Of a stretch of DNA of 9,411 nucleotides, positions 1 to 5,102 are shown in pieces. Each line of letters begins with the position of its first letter. The first letter of the stretch is position 1. The stretch is from NCBI GenBank assembly GCA_013180565.1, contig QBUN01000423.1, positions 24,194 to 33,604 of the forward strand, read 5' to 3'. Source of the DNA: Candidatus Methanophaga sp. GoMg3.2 (lineage in GTDB: Archaea > Halobacteriota > Syntropharchaeia > Alkanophagales > Methanospirareceae). The position numbers were made by a program, and so were the translations under genes. A model generated the notes under the pieces. That model saw only the letters and a list, made by a program, of their open reading frames with translations. It did no database searches and was not told the DNA's origin.

Positions 1-1
1 A

Positions 2-1774
2 ATGGGTATAGGAGTTGCATTTGTATCAAGCCTTCTGGCTACTTCCGGTATACTTACAGAAGAATTTCTGTTTTACGATACTGCGCTTATTCTCGCATCG
101 TTTCTCACCATAGGCCGGTACATGGAGGCAAGAGCAAAAGGAAGAACATCAGAAGCGATAAAAAAATTAGTCGGCTTGCAGCCAAAAACTGCAACTGTTA
201 TTCATGATAATCGTGAGATAAAGATACCGATAGAGGACGTTCAAATAGATGATATTGTGGTGGTCAAACCGGGAGATAAAATCCCGGTAGACGGTGAAGT
301 AGTTGGTGGAGCGAGCTACGTAGATGAGTCAATGATCTCTGGAGAGCCGATTCCCACACTTAAAAGTAAAGGCGATAATGTTATCGGTGGCACGCTGAAC
401 AAGAACGGCGTAATCAGATTCCAAGCAGCGAAAATAGGACGAGATACCGTACTGTCACAAATAATATTACTTGTGGAAGAGGCTCAAGGCTCAAGACCAC
501 CTGTTCAAAGGATTGCGGATAAAGCCGTGAGTTATTTCATTCCTGTGGTATTAACAATTGCTATTCTCTCTTTTGTTGTGTGGTACTTCATTATAGGCAA
601 TACACTCCTTTTTGCGCTTACCGCCTTGATTTCTGTGCTTGTCATCGCATGCCCATGTGCGCTTGGGCTCGCAACACCCACGGCTGTAACGGTAGGCGTT
701 GGACGTGGCGCGGAACTCGGCGTTCTTATTAAGAATGGCGAAGCACTTGAAATATCGGAGAAACTTACTACGATCGTATTCGATAAAACGGGAACGCTTA
801 CAAGGGGCAAACCAGAAGTCACGGATATTATCAGTATTGGAACTGACGATAGCAAGTTGCTAAGGTTAGCAGCAAGTGTCGAGAAGAACTCACAGCATCC
901 GCTCGCAGATGCGATCGTGCAAAGAGCGCAGGGTATTGAACTGGTGGAGAGCGAGGGTTTTGATACCTTCGGCGGTAAAGGGGTGACCGCAAAAGTAGAG
1001 GGTAAAGAAGTGCTTATCGGGAATAGAATACTTTTTAATGAACGGAATATCTCATATCTGGAGGTTGAGGAGAAGATAGTTCAGCTTGAAGAGGAAGGAA
1101 AGACGGTGATACTCATCGCTATTGATAACGTGGTGGGCGGGATAATCGCTATTGCTGACACATTAAAGGAAAGAACAAAAGATGCCATCGAAGAGTTCAA
1201 AGAGATGAAGTTTAATGTAGTCATGATAACAGGCGACAATGCAAGGACTGCACACTCGATTGCAGAGCAGATTGGCATCCAGAACGTGTTAGCAGAGGTA
1301 TTACCACAGGATAAAGCGAATGAAGTGAAGAAACTGCAAGAACGAGGTGCGGTAGTTGCCTTCGTGGGCGATGGCATTAACGATGCACCCGCACTTGCAC
1401 AGGCGGATGTCGGCATTGCAATAGGTAGCGGTACAGACATAGCAATAGAGAGCGGTGAGATAGTACTTATAAAAGACGACCTTATAGATGCTGTTGCCGC
1501 GGTGCAATTGGGTAGGAAAGTGATGTCGAGGATAAAGCTAAACATATTCTGGGCTTTTGCATATAATGCTGCATTAATTCCTGTTGCGGCAGGAATATTA
1601 TATCCCTTTTTTAATATTACATTTAAACCAGAACTTGCAGGGCTCGCAATGGCTATGAGTTCTGTAACAGTGGTAAGTCTTTCACTGTTGTTGAAAAGGT
1701 ATGTGCCACCCGCGAAGAAGAGGGCTAAAAAAACAAAAGGAGGTGATGGATATGGCGATAGATCCGGTATGTAA
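2..1774 (+). CDS. copA: Copper-translocating P1B-type ATPase (CopA-like), 5' end outside window
   Basis: ATP-driven export of Cu(I) across the cytoplasmic membrane. About 590 residues are visible. The first ATG is an internal methionine, because the N-terminal metal-binding domain and first membrane helices of the family are missing and must lie upstream. Numbering from that methionine: actuator-domain SGEP loop at 113-116, CPC metal-binding motif in a membrane helix at 217-219 followed by ALG, phosphorylated Asp261 in DKTGT, the HP pair at 299-300 typical of heavy-metal pumps, TGDN at 410-413 and GDGINDAP at 456-463. The last two helices carry a YN pair (AFAYNAA) and an M..SS motif (MAMSSV). 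With CPC, these form the Cu(I)/Ag(I) signature of the P1B-1 subgroup. The catalytic set is complete, so the gene looks functional. Its last 23 bases overlap the following YHS gene, so the two are probably cotranscribed. The family assignment is firm; Cu over Ag is the usual assumption. Confidence 0.95.
   Translation: MGIGVAFVSSLLATSGILTEEFLFYDTALILASFLTIGRYMEARAKGRTSEAIKKLVGLQPKTATVIHDNREIKIPIEDVQIDDIVVVKPGDKIPVDGEVVGGASYVDESMISGEPIPTLKSKGDNVIGGTLNKNGVIRFQAAKIGRDTVLSQIILLVEEAQGSRPPVQRIADKAVSYFIPVVLTIAILSFVVWYFIIGNTLLFALTALISVLVIACPCALGLATPTAVTVGVGRGAELGVLIKNGEALEISEKLTTIVFDKTGTLTRGKPEVTDIISIGTDDSKLLRLAASVEKNSQHPLADAIVQRAQGIELVESEGFDTFGGKGVTAKVEGKEVLIGNRILFNERNISYLEVEEKIVQLEEEGKTVILIAIDNVVGGIIAIADTLKERTKDAIEEFKEMKFNVVMITGDNARTAHSIAEQIGIQNVLAEVLPQDKANEVKKLQERGAVVAFVGDGINDAPALAQADVGIAIGSGTDIAIESGEIVLIKDDLIDAVAAVQLGRKVMSRIKLNIFWAFAYNAALIPVAAGILYPFFNITFKPELAGLAMAMSSVTVVSLSLLLKRYVPPAKKRAKKTKGGDGYGDRSGM
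1738..1747 (+). promoter_or_regulatory. Full-length Shine-Dalgarno for the YHS gene inside copA
   Basis: AGGAGGTGAT matches the anti-Shine-Dalgarno of 16S rRNA over ten bases and sits four bases before ATG 1752. This decides the start of the small YHS gene. The ATG at 1746 lies within the site and the one at 1701 is far upstream, so both are unlikely starts. Confidence 0.8.
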
Positions 1775-1895
1775 GATGGAAGTGGACGAAAAGACGGCGA
1801 GGTTTAAGACCGAGTATAACGGAGAGACGTATTACTTCTGTGCACCTGGATGTAAAAAGGCATTTGAGGAGAAGCCAGAAGAGTACGTTGGATAG
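1752..1895 (+). CDS. YHS-domain metal-binding mini-protein (47 aa)
   Basis: A single YHS domain and nothing else. It starts with the hallmark DPVCKM (residues 4-9, Cys7), continues with the aromatic strand YNGETYYF, and has a second cysteine pair CAPGC (Cys30 and Cys34) followed by the helix KKAFEEKPEEY. YHS domains occur at the ends of copper ATPases and as stand-alone small proteins next to them, where they are thought to bind or deliver metal. That role is inferred here from the overlap with the copper ATPase, not from the sequence alone. The start is chosen at ATG 1752 because a full Shine-Dalgarno lies just upstream. The gene overlaps the end of the ATPase by 23 bases in another frame, which suggests translational coupling. 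The domain is complete at its usual length of about 45 residues. Confidence 0.9.
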   Translation: MAIDPVCKMEVDEKTARFKTEYNGETYYFCAPGCKKAFEEKPEEYVG

Positions 1896-1943
1896 GCATA
1901 AGGACAGCGAACTGCATACTAAATCTAAAAGTATGAGGTAAAA

Positions 1944-2099
1944 ATGACGGGGAAGTTTCAGCCAAAAGGGCGGGATTTAGGTATATACGAAGTAAATTTC
2001 GGAATTCATTCCAAAATGGGAGGATATACGACGTTAATGTCTGATATACCGAAGTTAGGCGACATTGCCGCAAATATCATAAGATTCAAGTATCAATAA
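1944..2099 (+). CDS. Small protein of unknown function (51 aa)
   Basis: An ORF of 51 codons starting at ATG 1944, with a GAGGT ribosome binding site five bases upstream, 48 bases after the YHS gene and on the same strand. The product is basic and soluble, with glycines spread through it (FGIHSKMGG, IPKLGDIAANII) and no cysteines or membrane helix. I do not recognise the family. It could be the third member of the copper ATPase transcript, since there is no obvious promoter or terminator in the short gap. It could also be the remnant of a larger protein. Support comes only from the ribosome binding site, the spacing and the protein-like composition. Confidence 0.45.
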   Translation: MTGKFQPKGRDLGIYEVNFGIHSKMGGYTTLMSDIPKLGDIAANIIRFKYQ

Positions 2100-2109
2100 T
2101 CGTTATAGA

Positions 2110-2122
2110 AAAAATATAATAA
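2110..2122 (+). promoter_or_regulatory. Candidate TATA box upstream of the 41-aa gene
   Basis: An A-rich stretch followed by ATATAATAA (2114-2122) resembles an archaeal BRE/TATA element. It lies about 52 bases before ATG 2174, which would leave a leader of roughly 25-30 bases. Called by eye from base composition and position only. Confidence 0.35.
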
Positions 2123-2173
2123 GGCGGCATAAAAAAGGATGATATTAAACCGTAATTTGGAGGAGGCAAAATA

Positions 2174-2299
2174 ATGAAACAAGTAAAAGATTTTTCGTCT
2201 GCCAAAAAGACAAATATATGGTTAAAAGAAAATCAGGACAAAGAGATAATTGACATTAAATACAGTGCTGGGGGTTTTGCAATAATCTATGAAGAATAA
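2174..2299 (+). CDS. Cse60-like small protein (41 aa)
   Basis: A 41-codon ORF with a strong GGAGGAGG ribosome binding site at 2159-2166, seven bases before ATG 2174. The C-terminal half, with DIKYS followed by GGFAIIYEE, resembles the end of the small Cse60-type family. There a 'sporulation protein Cse60' label is used in bacteria, and archaeal relatives have the pattern MKQVK..., a helix, EI.DIKYS, then IIYE. Family members are nearer 60 residues, so this copy may have lost part of the helix between the two strands. The function of the family is not known to me, and no sporulation role is implied here. The stop is six bases before the ATG of the broken flavin reductase gene, so the two probably formed an operon. 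Confidence 0.55.
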   Translation: MKQVKDFSSAKKTNIWLKENQDKEIIDIKYSAGGFAIIYEE

Positions 2300-2305
2300 A
2301 TATAG

Positions 2306-2653
2306 ATGAAGATTGAAGTTGAATATTTGCAGTTTATGTGACCAATGAGGCACTTTTTAATAACCTGTGGGGAGATGGGCGGAAAATCAAATATCATAGC
2401 GGTCAGTTTTTGTATGCCTGTATCAAAGGAACCCCCACTTATAGCTTGCGCCATAGGAAAAGGGGCTTATTCATGTAAGTTAATTGAAAGCACGAAAGAG
2501 TTTATTGTAAATGTTCCTCCAAAGGAGTTAATGCCAAAAATATATTACTGTGGCTTCCATTCAGGATATCAAATAGATAAATTTAAGGAAACCGATTTAA
2601 AGGTTGAGTTTGGAATGAATGTGGGACATCGGGACATACCGTTAGGTTATTAA
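2306..2653 (+). pseudogene. Flavin reductase-like protein (FMN-binding split barrel), broken
   Basis: Residues after ATG 2345 (RHFLITCGEMGGKSNII, then SFCMPVSKEPPLIACAIG and EFIVNVPP) match the N-terminal half of the flavin reductase/flavoredoxin family, which binds FMN in a split-barrel fold. Two lesions are visible. Reading the same frame upstream from ATG 2306 gives MKIEVEYLQFM, then TGA at 2339, then PMRHF, so the natural N-terminus is separated from the rest by a stop. Second, coding sequence is replaced at about 2601 by the left end of an insertion element. The last 17 or so residues of the open frame (from codon 86 of the ATG 2345 reading) are element sequence. Family members are usually about 180-200 residues; only about 98 genuine residues remain. 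No continuation of the gene is seen right of the element. Restart at ATG 2345 has no good ribosome binding site, so a stable product is unlikely. Confidence 0.75.
2601..2628 (+). repeat. Left terminal inverted repeat of the insertion element
   Basis: AGGTTGAGTTT at the outer edge and TGGGACA at the inner edge, separated by ten less conserved bases. Identity to the reverse complement of 3311-3338 is 21 of 28 positions, with identical spacing of the two conserved blocks. Confidence 0.75.
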
Positions 2654-2665
2654 CTATGCTTGATC

Positions 2666-3283
2666 CTATATAACATTTTTTATTACGAATGCAATAGATT
2701 TGACATCTTTCAAAGACCCATCATCCAGCTCGATATTAATCTTAAGAAGCTTTGATTTATTTGGAGCTAACTGCGAATATTTCTCATAAGCGACGTTAAA
2801 ATCCTTGATCTTGGCGTCAATCTCCTGTTCATCGCTGAATTGCAGTGTATTCCATAATTTCTTTGTAAATTCAATATTTCCGGGATGGGATGCGTCTTCA
2901 ATATTTCTTTCAATGCCGTTATCGTCTTTTCACTAATCGGTCCCTCAATTCTTGTCACTATGCCCCTCTTTTCCGGGCGGATGTATTTGCAAGAGAGGAA
3001 ATTAATTCTGTTGTCAGAGCCTTTGAGATGCATCGGACCGATAAAATCAATGCTCATCATGCTTTTGCCTAATTTGCTGTTTTGTTTCAGGCGTGTATTT
3101 TCTCGATTTCCCTTTTTCCCAGCCTCTATTGTCGCTTGATATTTCGCTTTCATCCATCTGCAGCTATTTACGCACGCTGTTTTTGCTTGCCCGTAGATGA
3201 CATGCTATTTCGCCGTTACTCCTGCCTTCCTCGTGTAGTTCTTTTGCCTTCTTACGTTTAAATATTAATAACTTTTTGTTCAT
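2666..3283 (-). pseudogene. Transposase remnant (HTH plus rve/DDE integrase core), three frames
   Basis: Read on the minus strand from ATG at 3283, which has an AAAGGAG ribosome binding site. The first frame gives a basic HTH region (KKAKELHEEGRSNGEIACHL), a TAG at 3166-3164, then MDESEISSDNRGWEKGKSRK, and ends at TGA 3049-3047. A second frame continues with SMMSIDFIG, GSDNRINFLSCKYIRPEKRG and TRIEGPISEKT: the start of an integrase-type catalytic domain with the first catalytic Asp in SIDFIG. It fades near 2880. A third frame carries the C-terminal part (EFTKKLWNTLQF, FNVAYEKYSQL) to TAG 2668-2666. The stretch between the HTH and the first Asp, and the stretch with the second Asp and the Glu, are missing. 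The gene is therefore inactive. The exact IS family is not assigned. Confidence 0.8.
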
Positions 3284-3310
3284 TTCCGACACTCCTTTCA
3301 CATACAAGGG

Positions 3311-3338
3311 TGTCCCATTTCTATATTAAACTCAACCT
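3311..3338 (-). repeat. Right terminal inverted repeat of the insertion element
   Basis: TGTCCCA at the inner edge and AAACTCAACCT at the outer edge; the partner of 2601-2628. It lies 28 bases outside the transposase ATG, as expected for the promoter-proximal end of such an element. Confidence 0.75.
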
Positions 3339-3422
3339 AGAGGTGATAGAAAGTGCAAACTTTTATTTGGAGAGTAAAAATTTTAAAAACATTATACACA
3401 ATGAGAATTATAATATGGGATA

Positions 3423-3434
3423 CATTATAAATTA
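3423..3434 (+). promoter_or_regulatory. Candidate TATA box for trmO
   Basis: CATTATAAATTA lies about 53 bases before ATG 3487 in the AT-rich gap that follows the insertion element. A start about 25 bases downstream would leave a 25-30 base leader that includes the GGGGGTGA ribosome binding site at 3471-3478. Called by eye. Confidence 0.4.
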
Positions 3435-3486
3435 AATTATAGAAAACGTAGGGGTGGGTGAACACTCCGCAGGGGGTGAAAGTATC

Positions 3487-4296
3487 ATGACAAGGCAACA
3501 GAATAACCAAAAAGAAGTTGACCCGACTACTGAAAAATTGAGGATATTAATGCCTTACTGGATTAGGCATAATAATCAACATATTCGGGATAAGGAGAAG
3601 TGGCTCAGGAAAATAGAGAATATGGGGCTTAAAGAGGCCGCTTACGAATTAGAAGAGACTATTAGAATTTTAAAAGAAGCGAATAGACATATCGAATTAG
3701 CAAATAAGAAGATGGAAGAAAATAGTGTCACAAGACCGGGAGAGAAACTCGAAACATTAGAGGAGATACATAAAATATCAAAGAAAATTAAACAAACAGA
3801 AGGAATCATGAGCTTTGAGCTGAAGCAGATCGGAGTTATTCGAACTCCATATACTGATAATGCACCGTATCAGCCATTGGAAGAGGACGATGGGGATTTC
3901 CGTATAGTAATTGAGCCCCAATATACCGAAGGAGTCTATAAACTTGCCAGATTTCGCTATATCTATGTTATTTACTATATACACCGGGTAAAGCAAGAGC
4001 AGTCAATGATTGTGTCTCCTCCATGGGCTGGTGGTGTAAAGGTAGGCGTGTTTGCAAGCAGGTCCCCTGTTCGCCCGAATTACATCGGGCTTAGCATTGT
4101 TCGTATAAAAGGCATCATAAATAACGAGATTTTAACATCGGGCTTGGATGTGTTCGATGGAACCCCAGTACTTGATATTAAGCCATATATAAAAGACCTG
4201 GATGCAAAATCCGATGCTAATTATGGCTGGATCGAAGAGATGGAGGATCATGAACATCTCCTTTTGCATATCAAAGGTATTCCCCATGATTATTAA
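3487..4296 (+). CDS. trmO: tRNA (N6-threonylcarbamoyladenosine(37)-N6)-methyltransferase TrmO with N-terminal helical domain
   Basis: A 269-residue protein with two parts. Residues 108-269 are a complete UPF0066/TrmO domain, which uses S-adenosylmethionine to methylate N6 of t6A at position 37 in threonine tRNA. It opens with LKQIGVIRTPY and carries the family signature FASRSPVRPNYIG at 189-201. It also has the second signature DVFDGTPVLDIKPYI at 221-235. Residues 1-107 are an added, charged, helical region with a pattern rich in Trp and His (PYWIRHNNQH; W25, H28, H32, W39) and a coiled-coil-like stretch. Similar His-containing helical domains are appended to archaeal TrmO proteins; their role is unknown to me. 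ATG 3487 is chosen because of GGGGGTGA eight bases upstream. An internal ATG at 3808, with a weaker AAGGA site, would give the bare catalytic domain and may be used too. The methyltransferase call is firm. Confidence 0.88.
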   Translation: MTRQQNNQKEVDPTTEKLRILMPYWIRHNNQHIRDKEKWLRKIENMGLKEAAYELEETIRILKEANRHIELANKKMEENSVTRPGEKLETLEEIHKISKKIKQTEGIMSFELKQIGVIRTPYTDNAPYQPLEEDDGDFRIVIEPQYTEGVYKLARFRYIYVIYYIHRVKQEQSMIVSPPWAGGVKVGVFASRSPVRPNYIGLSIVRIKGIINNEILTSGLDVFDGTPVLDIKPYIKDLDAKSDANYGWIEEMEDHEHLLLHIKGIPHDY

Positions 4297-4322
4297 ATAA
4301 AATGCAGATGAATGCAACTTCA

Positions 4323-4406
4323 TATAACAGAGCGTATCTGGCTCCGCTACGCTCCGCGTAAATCCAGCTTAGCAGCTGGACTTCAGATACACTCGAAACG
4401 TTATAC
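4323..4406 (+). repeat. attC-like imperfect palindrome (possible integron recombination site)
   Basis: The outer arms TATAAC (4323-4328) and GTTATA (4400-4405) are exact reverse complements. Inside them GAGCGTATCTG (4330-4340) pairs with CAGATACACTC (4384-4394) at 10 of 11 positions. The 3' spacer GAAAC has more bases than the 5' spacer, leaving the asymmetry expected of an attC fold. The middle holds two GCTCCGC copies ten bases apart and a perfect 7-bp hairpin TCCAGCT/AGCTGGA with loop TAGC (4363-4380). The arms fit the R''/R' pattern (RYYYAAC and GTTRRRY) at six of seven positions each, and GTT is present at 4400. A GNAT gene starts 20 bases further on, as in gene cassettes. No second such site and no integrase gene are in the window. 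A non-integron repeat of the REP type is the main alternative. Confidence 0.55.
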
Positions 4407-4425
4407 GAAATTGCGAGGTTTTAAC

Positions 4426-4965
4426 ATGATAATAAACATTAGAAAAGAAACAGAAAATGATTGCAATGATATTAAATCAGTAAATGACAAAGCATTTGGC
4501 CAGGAAAACGAAGGCAAATTAGTTAAAAATCTCAGAAAAAATGAAAAATATATTTCCGATTTATCATTAATCGCTGAAGTAGATAATAAAATTGTTGGTC
4601 ACATTTTATTCTTTCCAATTAAAGTAATATCACAGGAAAATGAATACGAAACCCTTTCACTTGCTCCAATGTCGGCCTTGCCAAATTATCAAAAAATGGG
4701 TATTGGATCAAAACTAATTGAATATGGAATCAAAGCTGCTAAAAAAGCGGGATATACTTCTATTATCGTATTGGGTCACCCTGACTTTTATCCAAGATTT
4801 GGCTTTGTACCTGCGAGTACTTTTGGAATAAAACCACCTTTTGAAGTTCCTGATAATGCATTTATGGCTTTAGAACTTTTACCCAATAGCCTAAAGGGAA
4901 AACAAGGGACAGTTAAATATCCAAAAGAATACAATGCTGGAATTGATTGTGAAGACCTACTTTGA
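4426..4965 (+). CDS. GNAT family N-acetyltransferase (YhbS-like), possible cassette gene
   Basis: A 179-residue acetyl-CoA-dependent acetyltransferase, probably cytoplasmic and acting on an unknown small molecule or protein. Strands and helices of the GNAT fold are complete. They include LSLIAEVDNKIVGHILF (47-63), LSLAPMSALPNYQKMGIG (77-94) with the acetyl-CoA pyrophosphate loop Q..GIG at 89-94, and VLGHPDFYPRFGF (115-127), which is typical of the YhbS-type group. ATG 4426 is chosen because GAGGT lies seven bases upstream and family members start close to this point. Upstream in-frame codons run through the attC-like palindrome and are not coding. Base composition is clearly more AT-rich than the catalase and the copper ATPase, with many AAA/AAT/ATT codons, which fits recent arrival. 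No neighbour shares an obvious pathway, which fits a lone cassette. Confidence 0.88.
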   Translation: MIINIRKETENDCNDIKSVNDKAFGQENEGKLVKNLRKNEKYISDLSLIAEVDNKIVGHILFFPIKVISQENEYETLSLAPMSALPNYQKMGIGSKLIEYGIKAAKKAGYTSIIVLGHPDFYPRFGFVPASTFGIKPPFEVPDNAFMALELLPNSLKGKQGTVKYPKEYNAGIDCEDLL

Positions 4966-5040
4966 AGATTGATCTTAATTTTATCTGTGGAAATGTTGAA
5001 GCAGGACAGAAAAAAATGCAGAAGTTATTTCATATATATA

Positions 5041-5058
5041 CCCAAACTTATTTAAAAG
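5041..5058 (+). promoter_or_regulatory. Candidate BRE/TATA promoter of the catalase gene
   Basis: CCCAAA (5041-5046) followed by CTTATTTAAAAG (5047-5058) has the form of an archaeal BRE and TATA box. A start about 25 bases on, near 5076, would leave a leader of about 27 bases containing AAAGGAGG at 5088-5095. Confidence 0.5.
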
Positions 5059-5102
5059 TTAGTTAGAGAGTAAAAATTATTGTACCAAAGGAGGAAGACA
5101 TC

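Larger units (their letters stand above)
2601..3338. mobile_element. Degenerate insertion sequence, 738 bp, integrase-type transposase
   Basis: The boundaries are set by 28-bp terminal inverted repeats at 2601-2628 and 3311-3338. The transposase between them is on the minus strand and broken. The element is inserted in the flavin reductase-like gene, in opposite orientation to it. No target-site duplication is evident: the flanks (GATTTAA on the left, AGAGGTGAT on the right) do not match. This suggests old age, a flanking deletion, or a mis-set boundary by a few bases. The catalytic core cannot be produced intact, so the copy could move only if a full-length relative acted in trans. Confidence 0.75.

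Noticed and set aside
1701..1751. Longer N-terminus for the YHS protein from ATG 1701
   Set aside because: It would be read entirely inside the copper ATPase gene in another frame; the Shine-Dalgarno at 1738-1747 marks ATG 1752.
2885..3139. Plus-strand ORFs opposite the transposase fragments
   Set aside because: The minus strand carries recognisable transposase sequence in this interval; the plus-strand frames have no ribosome binding site and no recognisable protein pattern.
3164..3166. TAG in the transposase read as pyrrolysine, giving a functional protein
   Set aside because: The frame still ends at a TGA soon after, and the catalytic core is split and partly missing, so read-through would not restore the enzyme.
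2590..3350. Target-site duplication of the insertion element
   Set aside because: The bases flanking the two inverted repeats show no matching direct repeat of 3-9 bases.
3454..3486. TrmO start at ATG 3454
   Set aside because: The 11 extra codons include the GGGGGTGA ribosome binding site that serves ATG 3487, and they are not protein-like.
4312..4425. In-frame upstream extension of the GNAT gene to ATG 4312
   Set aside because: The extra 38 codons run through the attC-like palindrome, have no ribosome binding site and do not look like the family N-terminus; ATG 4426 has a well-placed GAGGT.
4966..5100. Second attC-like site after the GNAT gene
   Set aside because: Only a weak AAGAT-TG-ATCTT inverted repeat at 4965-4976 and the catalase promoter are present; nothing matches the arms of 4323-4406.
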